From positions 124,001 through 188,000 of the forward strand of contig NZ_SZPZ01000001.1 in the NCBI RefSeq assembly GCF_005233875.1: 64,000 nucleotides of DNA, written 5' to 3'. Position numbers and translations under genes: made by a program. Positions 16,483 through 26,188 of the stretch are shown in pieces. Under the pieces are notes generated by a model. It did not search any database, was not told the origin of the DNA, and worked only from the letters and a program-made list of their open reading frames with translations. This DNA is from Kribbella jiaozuonensis (GTDB lineage Bacteria > Actinomycetota > Actinomycetes > Propionibacteriales > Kribbellaceae). The stretch's first letter is position 1. Every line of letters begins with the position of its first letter.

Positions 16483-19400
16483 TTAGTTGCGGTTGATGGT
16501 GAAGGTTGTGGTTGTGTTTTGGATGTCTTTGGCGTTGTTGGAGAGGGTTAGGTTGTTGAAGGTGACGGAGCCTACGGCTGGGCCTTGGCCGGGTTCTGGG
16601 AGTTCGTTGGCCCAGATTCCGAAGCCGGACTTGGCATCGAAGGCGTCGCCGGATTTGCGGGCTCCGGTGATTGTCGTGTTGGTGAAGACGGTGTCCGCGA
16701 CCGGGAACTGCGGCTGGCCGCCGACGTAGTTGGTCTGGAACATGATCCCGCTGTACGTCGGATCGACGATGTCGAGATCACTCACGCGAATCCCCTGGAA
16801 GATCTTCGATGCCGAGAAGATCCACACCCCGGGGAATGCCTGATTGCCCCAGAAATGCCCACCGGATCGCACCACCGAAGCATTCTGGAAGACGGTCGGC
16901 GGGGTCGCACCGAATCCGTTCATCGGAATGCCGAAGTCCAGCGAGCTGATCGTGATCCCCGGGTACGTGAGCATGTCCGCCGCGTACAGGTTCCGGAAGA
17001 TGTTGTTCGTCCCGCCATACACGGCGAACCCGGCGGCCCGCCAGGTCAGCGCCGCGGACAGATTCTCGAAGACGTTGTCCCGCACCTCCCCGCCGCCGTT
17101 GTCGGTGGCGTTGAAGAGCGCGAAACTGTCGTCGCCGGTCGAGCGGGCGTCGTTGTTGCTGACGGTGTTCCCGGACGATCCGTTCGTCATGTTGATGCCG
17201 TCGGCGAACGTGTCCCGGATGCGTGAGTTCTTGATCGTCGACGTGTCGGTGTTCGAGCCCCAGTACATGCAGACCATGTGCTCGACCCAGATGTTGTCGA
17301 TGGTCATGTTCGCCGTACCGGAGAAGTCGAACACCTTCCCGGGTCCGTCGATCCGCGACGTGTAGTTGCCGAAGTACGCGAATCCGCTGAACGTCGAGCC
17401 GTTCGCCGATGCCTCGGACCGGAATCCGACATCGGTGTTGTCCTGCGTCGTCGGCGCGTGGAACCGGGTGAACCAGGGTCCGGCCCCGACGATCTTGACG
17501 GCCTTGCCGTACACCTGGAACTTCGACGACGTGTCGTAGTCACCGGCCGGCAGATAGACGCCCTGCAACGTGCTGTCCTGCCGCACCCGGTCGAGCGCGT
17601 TCTGCACGTCCTGCTGGGAGAACCCGGCCGGCGTCACGAATCCGGCGCCCGGGTTCGCAACCTGAGTCGCGGCCTCGGTGTCGACGAAGTCGATCGAGTA
17701 CGTCGTGCTGTTGGCCGGATCCTTCTGCAGCCGGATCTTCGTCCCGGCCGGATACGTCTGGTCGAGCATCAGGTTGGCTTCGTCGTAGATGTGCCGCGCC
17801 GGACCCGATCCGGGCGAGTTGTTCGGCGACGCCTCCGCGCCGTACAGCCAGGCGTACTTCGAGGTCAGCGGCAACGTCTTCGCGAAGCTGCCGTTGATGT
17901 AGACACTGATCGACGAGCTCTGGCCACCGCCACCGGCGGAGTCCGGCATCGAGAACCGGGTGACCAGCGTGTTCGTCGATGCCCGCGTGGTGAACTCGAC
18001 GTACGAGCCGTTCGAGTTGAGCGTCACCGCGCGCCGGCCGGAAGCCTCGCCGGCCAGATCGCCGATGGTCCGGTTCGGCCCGATGACGGTCGCGCCGCCG
18101 CCGACCGAGGCGTCCTCCGCTTCGAGGTGGTCGTACGGCATGTTCGCACCGCGACCGACGAAGAGGGGCCGCTCGCTGGTGTTGTTCGTCCGCTTGACCG
18201 GCAGCTCGTTCGCGTCGTCGGCCAGCACGACCCGCACGGTGTAGCGCCCGTTTGCCGCCGTCCAGTTGCCCAGAGCAACAGCAGGAGTGGTCGCACCGGC
18301 CGCGATCGCACCGTTGTACGACCCGGTCAGCGTAGTGACCACGGACGACCCGTTGAGTACCGTCAGCGTGATCCCATGCGCACCAGACGCAGAGGCGACA
18401 CTGCCTTGGTTGCGCAAAGCAACCGAGAAGGCGACGGAGTTGCCCGCCGACGGGTTGCCCGGCGTCCAGTTGACCGCCGACGCGATCAGGTCCGAGCTCG
18501 CGACCGGCGTCACCACAAGAGGCCCGGAAGCGTTCGCGGTGTTGTTGCCGTCGTTCTGCTCGATCACCGTGTTGGCCTCGTCGACCTTGGCGCTCAACGA
18601 GTACGACCCCGCGTCGCGCGTCCCGATCGAGGCGCTGACCGTTGTCGACGCCCCGGCCGCGAGCGCGCCGACCGCCGCCGTACCGACCTTTGTGTCGCCG
18701 AAGTAGAAGTTCACGTCGGTCGCCGCGGACCCCGCCGTACCGCCGTTGTTCACCGTCGCGCGGACCGTGATCGCGTCGGTCTCCACCGGAGACGTCGGTG
18801 TCCAGGACACGTTCGACAAGGTGAGATCCGGGTTCGGAGCCGGTACGCCGAGCACCTGCAGCTCAGCGACCTGCCCGGCCGGCGCGCCGGTGTTCCCGGT
18901 GAAGTTCAGCCGTACGTCGGCCACCCGCGCGCTCACCGGGATCGTCACGCTGTTGCCGCTCGACGGGCTGAAGTTGTACGCAGCGGAGCCGACGATCGTC
19001 GTGAACGTCGACGAGCTCTGCTCGCGACCGAGGATCGAGAACGTCTGCGTCCGCGGCCCCCACGCCGAGTCCGGGTTGAGCCGGACCACGATCGAGCTGA
19101 GATCCGCATTCGAGCCGAGCTGTGTGGTCAGCGTCGCCGGGTTGGCGTTGCCCTCCCAGTACGTCGTCACATCGTCGTCGTTCGCGTTCGCCGGCACGTA
19201 GGTGAACGTGTACCCGGACGCGGTGATCGGCTTGTGCAGCGCGAGGTTGCTACCCGGTCCGCCGCTGCCGTTACGGGTGACGGTGTTGCTGTTCGGAGAT
19301 TGATTGCCAGCAGCATCCTTTGCGCGGACGAAGTACGTCACCGACACGTTGGCCGGCTGGTTGTCTGTGTACGTCAGCCCGGTCACGCTGGTTTTCAGCT

Positions 19401-20055
19401 GGCCGTTGGCGTAGACGTCGTACCCGGTGACGCCGACGTTGTCGGTCGACGCGTTCCAGGTGAGGCGGATCTGTCCGGAGCCGGGCTCGGTGAAGGCCAG
19501 GCCGCCCGGGGCGGTGGGAGCCTGGGTGTCACCGGTCGCCGGCCCGTAGACCTCGAGCTCGGACAGCTGCCCGGCCGGCCACCCGGTGTTCGCGGTGATC
19601 CGGATCCGGACGTACCGCGTGGTCGCCGTGCCGTAGTTGACGGTCACGGTGTTGTTCGGCGGGCTGAACGTGCGCGCCGCGGACGCGGACAGATCGGTGA
19701 AGTTCTGCCCGTCGACGCTGCCCTGGACCGCGAGGGTCTCGTCGCGGGCACCCCAGTTCGCGGTCGGCAGCTTGAGCACGACCTGGTTGGTCGCGACCGA
19801 CGAGCCGAGGTCGACCTGGACCCACTGCGGGAACGCGTTGTTCGCGCTCTCCCAGTAGCTGCTCTGGTTGCTGTCCGTCACGTTCGACGCGACGTAGGTC
19901 TGGGTGCTGCTACTGGCCGAGGCGGCTTTGCCGGCGGCGAGGTTGGGTCCGGCGAGTACGGCGGCCTGCGCGGCCGGTACCGGTCGGACGAGTGGTGCCG
20001 CCGCGAGACTCGCAGCCAGCAAGGCGGTCAGCAACCGCCATCTCGGAATACGCAT
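16483..20055 (-). CDS. Secreted multidomain GH87-type alpha-1,3-glucanase (mycodextranase-like)
   Basis: A 1190-residue exoenzyme. A signal peptide (1-30, cut near AAQA-A) precedes a discoidin/F5-8C domain (about 38-170), an FN3 domain (175-262), a second discoidin domain (270-405), two CARDB domains (about 415-640), a CBM6/35-like domain (about 650-810) and a C-terminal right-handed beta-helix (820-1190). In the helix D952 (FADGINM) and D975/D976 (STGDDSFALF) have the +23/+24 spacing known for the three catalytic aspartates of GH87 alpha-1,3-glucanases, so fungal-wall or dental-type alpha-1,3-glucan or nigeran is the likely substrate. Start at 20055 behind AGGAGAGG. Single gene with its own terminator. 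Confidence 0.8.
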   Translation of the reverse strand: MRIPRWRLLTALLAASLAAAPLVRPVPAAQAAVLAGPNLAAGKAASASSSTQTYVASNVTDSNQSSYWESANNAFPQWVQVDLGSSVATNQVVLKLPTANWGARDETLAVQGSVDGQNFTDLSASAARTFSPPNNTVTVNYGTATTRYVRIRITANTGWPAGQLSELEVYGPATGDTQAPTAPGGLAFTEPGSGQIRLTWNASTDNVGVTGYDVYANGQLKTSVTGLTYTDNQPANVSVTYFVRAKDAAGNQSPNSNTVTRNGSGGPGSNLALHKPITASGYTFTYVPANANDDDVTTYWEGNANPATLTTQLGSNADLSSIVVRLNPDSAWGPRTQTFSILGREQSSSTFTTIVGSAAYNFSPSSGNSVTIPVSARVADVRLNFTGNTGAPAGQVAELQVLGVPAPNPDLTLSNVSWTPTSPVETDAITVRATVNNGGTAGSAATDVNFYFGDTKVGTAAVGALAAGASTTVSASIGTRDAGSYSLSAKVDEANTVIEQNDGNNTANASGPLVVTPVASSDLIASAVNWTPGNPSAGNSVAFSVALRNQGSVASASGAHGITLTVLNGSSVVTTLTGSYNGAIAAGATTPAVALGNWTAANGRYTVRVVLADDANELPVKRTNNTSERPLFVGRGANMPYDHLEAEDASVGGGATVIGPNRTIGDLAGEASGRRAVTLNSNGSYVEFTTRASTNTLVTRFSMPDSAGGGGQSSSISVYINGSFAKTLPLTSKYAWLYGAEASPNNSPGSGPARHIYDEANLMLDQTYPAGTKIRLQKDPANSTTYSIDFVDTEAATQVANPGAGFVTPAGFSQQDVQNALDRVRQDSTLQGVYLPAGDYDTSSKFQVYGKAVKIVGAGPWFTRFHAPTTQDNTDVGFRSEASANGSTFSGFAYFGNYTSRIDGPGKVFDFSGTANMTIDNIWVEHMVCMYWGSNTDTSTIKNSRIRDTFADGINMTNGSSGNTVSNNDARSTGDDSFALFNATDNGGGEVRDNVFENLSAALTWRAAGFAVYGGTNNIFRNLYAADMLTYPGITISSLDFGIPMNGFGATPPTVFQNASVVRSGGHFWGNQAFPGVWIFSASKIFQGIRVSDLDIVDPTYSGIMFQTNYVGGQPQFPVADTVFTNTTITGARKSGDAFDAKSGFGIWANELPEPGQGPAVGSVTFNNLTLSNNAKDIQNTTTTFTINRN

Positions 20056-20194
20056 GGGCCTCTCCTGGTGGGCGGGTCAGGGAAGAGCTGCCGCGCTGGA
20101 GTCCAAAACTTTCGCTGACTTGCTCATTTCTTGCGCGGCGATGGCTCATTGTTACGGCACCGCTACGCAGCCGTCAACGGTTCATGAACGACGA

Positions 20195-20227
20195 AAGGCC
20201 CGGCTCGCACAGAGCGAGCCGGGCCTT
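20195..20227 (-). terminator. Terminator hairpin after the acetate symporter gene
   Basis: Perfect 14 bp stem AAGGCCCGGCTCGC / GCGAGCCGGGCCTT (20195-20208 and 20214-20227) with loop ACAGA. It lies 12 bases past the stop of the symporter gene on the minus strand; the A/T tract is short but the stem is very strong. Confidence 0.85.
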
Positions 20228-20238
20228 CGGGAGCAGCG

Positions 20239-21876
20239 TCAGTGCTTGGCGGGACCTTCCGCGCCGGCGCCGGTGAGCGAGCGGACCGAGAGTTCCTTGT
20301 ACCGCTCCTCGCTGGACTTGTCCCGGCCGAGGTACGTGCCGAGGACGCCGAACAGGAAGCCGAGCGGGATCGACACGATGCCCGGGTTCGACAGCGGGAA
20401 CCAGGCGAAGTCGGCGCCGGTGATCATCGACGTCGGCTTGCCGGACACCACCGGCGAGAACACCACCAGGACGACCGCGGAGATCAGGCCGCCGTAGATG
20501 CTCCATGCAGCGCCGGAAGTGTTGAACCGCTTCCAGAACAGGTTGAAGAGCAGTGCCGGCAGGTTCGCCGAGGCCGCGACCGCGAAGGCCAGCGCGACCA
20601 GGAATGCGATGTTCAGCTTCTGTGCCGGGATCGCCAGCGCGATCGCCACCGCCCCGATCCCGATCGCGGCGAACCGCGCCACGCGGAGCTCGCTCTTCTC
20701 CGACGGCTTCTGCTTCGCGATCACGTTGGCGTAGAGGTCGTGCGCGAACGACGACGCCGACGTCAGCGTGAGCCCGGCGACCACCGCGAGGATCGTCGCG
20801 AAGGCGACCGCCGCGATCAGCGCCAGCAGGATCGCCCCGCCGATCGATCCGGCACCACCGCCGACGGCCTCCGCCAGCAGCGGCGACGCGACGTTGCCCT
20901 TCGACTCGGCCACCGCCGAACCCTTGCCGGTGTCGAGCAGCGCCGCCGCGCCGAACCCGAGAGCCAGCGTCATCAGGTAGAACACGCCGATCAGGCCGAT
21001 CGCCCACTGCACCGAGCGCCGCGCGGCCCGTGAGTCCGGCACCGTGTAGAAGCGGATCAGGATGTGCGGCAGACCCGCCGTACCGAGGACCAGCGCGAGG
21101 CCGAGGGACAGGAAGTCGATCTGGCCGGTGAGGTCCTTGCCGTACAGCAACCCGGGCTGCAGGAACGACTCGCCGTGGCCGGACTTCGTCGCCGCCGCAC
21201 CGAGCAGGTCCGAGAGGTTGAAGTGGAACTTCAGCAGCACCAGGAACGTGATCACGACGGTGCCGGCCATCAGCAGCACGGCCTTCACGATCTGCACCCA
21301 GGTGGTGCCCTTCATGCCGCCGATCGTCACGTAGATGATCATCAGCGCGCCGACCAGGACGATCACGGCGGCCTTCAGACCCTCGCTCTTCACGCCGAGC
21401 AGCAGCCCGACGAGCGAGCCGGCGCCGACCATCTGGGCCAGCAGGTAGAAGATCGACACCACGATCGTCGAGGTAGCGGCCGCCGTCCGGACCGGCCGCT
21501 GCTTCATCCGGAACGCGAGCTGGTCGGCCATCGTGAAGCGGCCCGAGTTCCGCAGCAGCTCGGCGATCAGCAGGAGCGCGACCAGCCAGGCGACCAGGAA
21601 GCCGATCGAGTACAGGAAGCCGTCGTACCCGTAGAGGGCGATCTGGCCGGAGATGCCGAGGAAGGACGCGGCGGACATGTAGTCGCCCGAGACGGCCAGA
21701 CCGTTCTGCGCGCCGCTGAAGTTGCGGCCGCCGGCGTAGTAGTCGGCCGCGGTCTTGTTCTGCCGGGACGCCCACCAGGTGATGTACAGCGTCACGGCAA
21801 CAACCGCGGTGAACAGGGAGATGGTCAGGGCCCGGTTGCCGGGCTCGGTGGCCATCGGGATGAGAAGCGAGTTCAC
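20239..21876 (-). CDS. actP: Cation/acetate symporter (SSS family, ActP-like)
   Basis: A 545-residue sodium:solute symporter with about 13 membrane helices. SSS-family marks include DYYAGGRNFSGAQNGLAVSGDYMSAASFLG near the first helices and FYLLAQMVGAGSLV. ActP takes up acetate and similar short acids. Its GTG start overlaps the stop of the DUF485 gene as GTGA (21873-21876), so the two are translationally coupled; an internal ATG at 21855 is possible. The pairing DUF485-ActP is the classic yjcH-actP arrangement, which supports the substrate call and links it to acsA. Confidence 0.92.
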   Translation of the reverse strand: MNSLLIPMATEPGNRALTISLFTAVVAVTLYITWWASRQNKTAADYYAGGRNFSGAQNGLAVSGDYMSAASFLGISGQIALYGYDGFLYSIGFLVAWLVALLLIAELLRNSGRFTMADQLAFRMKQRPVRTAAATSTIVVSIFYLLAQMVGAGSLVGLLLGVKSEGLKAAVIVLVGALMIIYVTIGGMKGTTWVQIVKAVLLMAGTVVITFLVLLKFHFNLSDLLGAAATKSGHGESFLQPGLLYGKDLTGQIDFLSLGLALVLGTAGLPHILIRFYTVPDSRAARRSVQWAIGLIGVFYLMTLALGFGAAALLDTGKGSAVAESKGNVASPLLAEAVGGGAGSIGGAILLALIAAVAFATILAVVAGLTLTSASSFAHDLYANVIAKQKPSEKSELRVARFAAIGIGAVAIALAIPAQKLNIAFLVALAFAVAASANLPALLFNLFWKRFNTSGAAWSIYGGLISAVVLVVFSPVVSGKPTSMITGADFAWFPLSNPGIVSIPLGFLFGVLGTYLGRDKSSEERYKELSVRSLTGAGAEGPAKH

Positions 21877-22217
21877 CGGCGGCGCTCCCTCTTGTACTTG
21901 GCGTTCAGTCCGTGGGCCAGCGGGTCAAGCTTCCGGTTGGCGAACCGGCCGTACAGCGCGGCGATCACGAAGGTCGACACGAACTGCAGCAGGCCGAAGA
22001 TCAGCGCGACGTTGATGTGGCTGCCGCCGATCCGGTGGCTCATGAAGCCGCGGGCCCAGTTGTTGCAGGCGACGTACGCCAGGTACCAGGCCATGAAGGT
22101 GATGGTCCACGGCACCACGAAGTTCTTGTAGCGCCGTTTCAGCTCGGTGAAATCGGCCGCTTCGTACACAGCCTCGTATGCACGGGCATCCCGCTCGCGC
22201 ACCGCCTGGTCGTCCAT
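21873..22217 (-). CDS. yjcH: DUF485 membrane protein, ActP partner (YjcH-like)
   Basis: A 114-residue protein with two membrane helices (about 35-55 and 70-92) and the DUF485 pattern FTELKRRYKNFVVPWTITFMAWYLAYV. These small proteins are always found upstream of acetate-type SSS permeases; the exact role is unknown. It is the first gene of the unit, with an 82 bp leader before the next gene upstream. Confidence 0.9.
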   Translation of the reverse strand: MDDQAVRERDARAYEAVYEAADFTELKRRYKNFVVPWTITFMAWYLAYVACNNWARGFMSHRIGGSHINVALIFGLLQFVSTFVIAALYGRFANRKLDPLAHGLNAKYKRERRR

Positions 22218-22299
22218 CAGATCCCCTTTTGCCCGGACACGAACAGGTGCACGTTAGCCGCAAGTCGCCCGTTTGTGACCTACCGCAACCAAAACGTTT

Positions 22300-23139
22300 C
22301 TACAGGTGCGGTGCGACCGGCCCGTCGACGGTACGGCGGTAATTGGCGAACTCGCTGGGGTGCGCCCGGAAACAGTCGGTGAAGTACGGCATCCGCAGCG
22401 CCTCCGGGGGCCGGGCGGTGTGCTCGTAGATCAGCTCGATCTGGTCCAGGACCTGGTCGCGCCGGGTGTCCTTGAGTACGGCGACCCGCGAGTGCGACTG
22501 GGCCAGCTGCCGCAGGCCCTCGCGGTTCAGGTCGTGCCAGTGCCGGAACCGGGCGAACTCGGGCGGGGTGAACAGGTTCGACTGGTCCAGGATCGGCATC
22601 GGGTCGAACCGGTCGCTGCCACCGACGCCGTCGCCCTGGATGGTCTGGAAGATCCGGCGGACCCACGGGACCACGGTGTCAGCGTTGTTCCAGAGCAGGC
22701 CCAGTACGCCGTTCGGCCGCAGCACCCGGGCGATCTCCGGCAGCGCGCGGGCGTGGTCGAACCAATGGAACGCCTGCCCGACGATGACCGCGTCCACCGA
22801 GGCGTGCGCGAGCGGGATCGACTCCGCGGCGCCGACCATCGTGTCGATACCGGACCGCCGGCGGCAGACCTCGAGCATCTCCTGGGACGGGTCGACCGCG
22901 ATCACATCGTGTCCGAGCTCGGCGGCGACCGCGGCGAGCTTGCCCGTGCCGGCCCCTAGATCGAGGACCTGCAGACCACGGCCCGGGCCCAGGATCCAGG
23001 TCAGCGACTCGACCGGGAACGTCGGGCGACCCACGTCGTACGCCGCCGCGACGGCGCCGAACGACTTCGCCCGCGCCGCGTGCGCGCCGTTGGCCGGGCC
23101 GTCCGCGGCGTCCCCGGCTGGGTCATCGGTGGTCATCAC
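22300..23139 (-). CDS. Class I SAM-dependent methyltransferase
   Basis: A 279-residue methyltransferase with SFGAVAAAYDVGRPTFP at the front, motif I LQVLDLGAGTGKLAAVAAELG, the acidic IAVDPSQEML, and the Methyltransf_11 feature GQAFHWFDHARALPEIARVLRPNGVLGLLW. The start is one of two adjacent ATGs at 23139/23136. It follows the pse cytidylyltransferase gene by 35 bp on the same strand and might be part of that operon, but the fold is common and the link to the sugar pathway is unproven. Confidence 0.8.
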   Translation of the reverse strand: MMTTDDPAGDAADGPANGAHAARAKSFGAVAAAYDVGRPTFPVESLTWILGPGRGLQVLDLGAGTGKLAAVAAELGHDVIAVDPSQEMLEVCRRRSGIDTMVGAAESIPLAHASVDAVIVGQAFHWFDHARALPEIARVLRPNGVLGLLWNNADTVVPWVRRIFQTIQGDGVGGSDRFDPMPILDQSNLFTPPEFARFRHWHDLNREGLRQLAQSHSRVAVLKDTRRDQVLDQIELIYEHTARPPEALRMPYFTDCFRAHPSEFANYRRTVDGPVAPHL

Positions 23140-23174
23140 CGTAAATCATGCCGTAGTGGACGGCCTGCGTGCGG

Positions 23175-23912
23175 TCACTCGCCGAGCTTCTTCTGCTCGA
23201 TGTGTGCGTTGAGCGCGGCCAGCTCCGGGTGGGCGTCCAGGATCGCGACCAGTTCCGCGCAGTTGAGCCGGGGTGCGTCGAAGTCCTCGATGAGTGCGTC
23301 GAGCAACTTCCAGTCGTCCGCGGTGTCCAGGGTCAGCCGGTACTGCGCCCCGCCGCCGGACCACGGCAGGTTCAGCAACCGCATCTCGCCGGACCGGTTC
23401 TGGTGCAGGTACGGCGTGACGTGCTCGCGGTCGGCCTTGAGCGTGGCCTTCGCCTCGGCGTCGTACAACCGGGCGGTGGAGAAGATCTCGAAGTCCATGC
23501 CGCGCGGGTAGGTCCGCTCGAGGCAGTTCGAGATGTACAGGTCGAGGTCGTTCTCGGCCCGCCAGCGATCGACGCCCGCGGCAACGATCTCCGGGTCGAT
23601 CAGCGGGCAGTCCGACGTCACCCGGACGATCGCGTCCAGCTCGTGCTCGCGGGCGGCGCCGGCGAACCGGCTCAGTACGTCGTCCTCGCTGCCGCGGAAC
23701 ACCGGGATGCCGTCCTCCTGACACACCTGCACCACGAGGTCGTCGTGGACGTTCGTGGTGGTCGCGACGATCACCGGCAGGCCGGTGCGGCTCAGCCGGT
23801 CGAGATGGTGTTCGAGGTACGAACGGCCCGCGACGCTCAGCAGCACCTTGGCCGGCAGTCGCGTGCTGGTCACGCGCACCTGCGTGATGATGCCTACTTT
23901 CAGGGGTTCCAT
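23175..23912 (-). CDS. pseF: Pseudaminic acid cytidylyltransferase-like protein (PseF/SpsF type)
   Basis: A 245-residue nucleotidyltransferase. The N-terminal GIITQVRVTSTRLPAKVLLSVAGRSYLEHHLDR is the CTP-binding signature of SpsF/PseF-type cytidylyltransferases, with RVTSDCPLIDPEIV as the central motif. In the pathway it would activate Pse as CMP-Pse in the cytoplasm. Start ATG 23912 lies inside the end of the preceding gene (13 bp overlap). It is the last of five tightly packed genes starting with pseB and pseC, which supports the call; SpsF-like proteins can also activate other sugars, so the exact nucleotide sugar is inferred. Confidence 0.75.
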   Translation of the reverse strand: MEPLKVGIITQVRVTSTRLPAKVLLSVAGRSYLEHHLDRLSRTGLPVIVATTTNVHDDLVVQVCQEDGIPVFRGSEDDVLSRFAGAAREHELDAIVRVTSDCPLIDPEIVAAGVDRWRAENDLDLYISNCLERTYPRGMDFEIFSTARLYDAEAKATLKADREHVTPYLHQNRSGEMRLLNLPWSGGGAQYRLTLDTADDWKLLDALIEDFDAPRLNCAELVAILDAHPELAALNAHIEQKKLGE

Positions 23913-24715
23913 CGGAACATCTCCCGGATCTCGGCCGGACCGGCGACATGGTCGACGCCCAGCTCGGTATCGGTGAACTCGCGCGCGACCGCCGCCGGGA
24001 CGAACGGCTGGTCGAGCTCCGGCCACAGCCGTTTGATCCGTGCCTGGCCGCCGAACGACGGGTGCTCGTTCTCCAGCACCATGGGATCACCGTAGACCCC
24101 GGGCTGCAGTCCGAGCGAGGCGCCGTACAGAACGGCGGAGCTGAGCCGGTTGGACGCGACCCGCTCGTGCCGGCGGAGCTCGCGCAGCTGGTTGACCAGG
24201 AACTTGGCGTTGGTACGGCGCCAGTGCAGGCCGCGGTAGCCGTGCGTGATGACCCGGAAACCGGCGTCCTTGTAGACGTTGCGGATCGCGGGCTTGTCGT
24301 ACTCGTTCCAGTACAGGCAGACGGTGACCGGGCCGGTCTCGTGCTCGTTGATCGAGGCAACGATCCGGCCGTGGTCGCCGAGCACGTGCTGGCCTTCCCA
24401 GCCGTGGAACGGATAGAAGATGGTGCCCTTGGCACGTTTCGCCGGGGTGGCGAGCTCCGGATGGATCTTGAGCAGGTACAGCCAGACCGAGCCGATCACC
24501 GAGTAGTTGCGCAGGCCGAGCGCGTGGCCGCGGCGGCGGACGCTGTCGGACCAGACGAACTTCGGCATCCCGGGCGCGAAGTTCGTGCCGTGCGCGAACC
24601 CGTCGAGGATGTTCCAGCCGTGCTGCAGGTAACCCCAGATCCGCGGCGGTTTCGAGAGGCCGGCGTACGACGCCATGATGTTGGCGTGCCCGTAGAAGTG
24701 GTTGGCGTGGTGCAT
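23900..24715 (-). CDS. Uncharacterised ~272 aa cell-surface-glycan protein, family X (copy 1)
   Basis: A 271-residue protein without signal peptide or membrane helix. Paralogue of the gene at 35613. Shared motifs, in order: MHH-NH-YG at the start, GYLQHGWN (28-35), W-SD..RRRGHALG.RNY..IG (55-74), FHGWEG..GDH (103-115) and RVASNRLSSA-YG-GLQPGVYGDPM (185-212). The small conserved His/Gly/Asp sets and the late S-N-R-L-S then G-P-YGDP pattern recall GT-B glycosyltransferases of the CDP-glycerol or Kdo-transferase type, but I do not recognise a named family. Overlaps the 490 aa gene as TGATG. Context indicates a step in Pse-polymer assembly (inference). Confidence 0.65.
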   Translation of the reverse strand: MHHANHFYGHANIMASYAGLSKPPRIWGYLQHGWNILDGFAHGTNFAPGMPKFVWSDSVRRRGHALGLRNYSVIGSVWLYLLKIHPELATPAKRAKGTIFYPFHGWEGQHVLGDHGRIVASINEHETGPVTVCLYWNEYDKPAIRNVYKDAGFRVITHGYRGLHWRRTNAKFLVNQLRELRRHERVASNRLSSAVLYGASLGLQPGVYGDPMVLENEHPSFGGQARIKRLWPELDQPFVPAAVAREFTDTELGVDHVAGPAEIREMFRWNP

Positions 24716-26187
24716 CAGCGACGCACCTTCCGCAGTACGCGCTTGAGGCGGCGGCGGATCACCCGAGCCGGGTTGAGGACGGCGTGGCCGACGCGATACG
24801 GGAGCGAACGCCGGATGCCGCTGACGGTGCCTTCGAAGAGGATCGCCCGGGCGCTGGCGTGGGCGAGCTCGTCCGCCAGCCGTGCGACCGTCGCGAGCTG
24901 CTCGGCGCTGCCGCGCGGGCGAATGACTTCATCCGGCGTGAACTCCTGCTCCGGCACGGTGATCCCGGCCATCGACGCCAACCGCGCCGTCAACGCGTGC
25001 GGGTCGGCCGCCGCGGGCCATGGTTGCCGAGAGCCACTTTCCAACACCCGCTTCGCGAACCGAGCCAGGTGCTCCACAACGTCCAGCTCCTGCGGCTCCC
25101 CGAACAGCCGGTACGACGTCCCGTCGAGGATCACGTTGTCCGGCGACCCCGCACCACCCGACCCCAGCCAGGCCACATACCCAGGAATCACCTTCCGAAG
25201 CTCGGCTTGATCATCAGAGCGCAGGGCCGTCAGAAGATGCTCCTCCAGCAAAACACCTTCGCCACGTGGCACAACACCTTCGGGCAACTCAGCCGGCGTA
25301 TCCGCCCCAATGACGAAATACCAAGCCGGAGCCAGCTCCACGCCGAGCCCAGCCGCGGCCGCGTCAAGCACCACGCGGTACGGATCCATGAGCACCGGAC
25401 CTTGGTTGCCTGCAGCAACAGCACGCGCGCCGACGACGGCCGCGAATCCTTCGACCGAGCTGACCGCGACATCCGCCTGGACCAGCGACGGGAAGACGGC
25501 GTACGTGCGCCTCACCTGCACACCTGCGTCGTCGAGAGCGGTGGTTAGCGGTCTAAGACCAGCGGGCGCGCGATCGGCGACATCCCGTCCCCAGTCCTCG
25601 TCCCGCGGAAGAGCCGCGGCAATATCCGGCTGCACCAACCGCTGGAACCCGAACGAGTTCTCCGCTCCCAACAACAACCGGCCACCGGGCGCCAGTTGCC
25701 GAACCAACCGCCCGAGCCCATCGCCCCAGCTGAACCGCGCAGTATCCGGCCCGACCAGCCGATCCATCCCATCCAACGCAACAACCACGTCATACCCACC
25801 ACCGACGCCGCTCGCCGTGCCGCCACCGACTCCGTTCGCACCGGCGGCCGCGGCCCTCGTCCCTCCGGCTTCTTCGTCAACCGCGAAGCGGTCGACCGAG
25901 CCGCAGAAGACTTCGCCTTTGGTGGTTGAGAGAAGTTCGGCCAGCTCTTCGGCGTCCGGGGCGGAGCGGACGAGGAGGTCCACCGACGTGACCTGGGAAG
26001 CGACAGCGGTGATGAGATCGGCGGCATGGGGGCCGGCGATCAGGACGGTGTCCTCGGGGTGGAGGGTGGCGGCCAGGAGTGCTGTCGCTGCGGGTCCGGC
26101 GGCCGCGGGGCGGGCGTCGCCCGGGTGCAGATCCGACCAGTTGAGCATCTCTCCGCCGATCAGATTCGATCGGGTCACATCCGTCAC
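24715..26187 (-). CDS. Uncharacterised 490 aa methyltransferase-fold-like protein, family Y (copy 1)
   Basis: A 490-residue protein. The first 220 residues look like a Rossmann methyltransferase-like fold (VLIAGPHAADLITAVASQV, then YDVVVALDGMDRLVGPD and LVRQLAPGGRLLLGAENSFG), but the usual SAM-binding GxGxG is altered. A middle domain follows, and the tail is strongly basic (RVIRRRLKRVLRKVRR), which suggests membrane or polymer contact. Paralogue of the 565 aa gene at 36430. The GTG start is one base after the pseC stop and the end overlaps family X copy 1, so it is inside the pse operon. Role unknown. Confidence 0.6.
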   Translation of the reverse strand: MTDVTRSNLIGGEMLNWSDLHPGDARPAAAGPAATALLAATLHPEDTVLIAGPHAADLITAVASQVTSVDLLVRSAPDAEELAELLSTTKGEVFCGSVDRFAVDEEAGGTRAAAAGANGVGGGTASGVGGGYDVVVALDGMDRLVGPDTARFSWGDGLGRLVRQLAPGGRLLLGAENSFGFQRLVQPDIAAALPRDEDWGRDVADRAPAGLRPLTTALDDAGVQVRRTYAVFPSLVQADVAVSSVEGFAAVVGARAVAAGNQGPVLMDPYRVVLDAAAAGLGVELAPAWYFVIGADTPAELPEGVVPRGEGVLLEEHLLTALRSDDQAELRKVIPGYVAWLGSGGAGSPDNVILDGTSYRLFGEPQELDVVEHLARFAKRVLESGSRQPWPAAADPHALTARLASMAGITVPEQEFTPDEVIRPRGSAEQLATVARLADELAHASARAILFEGTVSGIRRSLPYRVGHAVLNPARVIRRRLKRVLRKVRR

Positions 26188-26188
26188 G

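Noticed and set aside
17278..20118. 946-codon open frame opposite the GH87-type gene
   Set aside because: Arg/Val-rich antisense shadow of a GC-rich gene; no start signal or family features.
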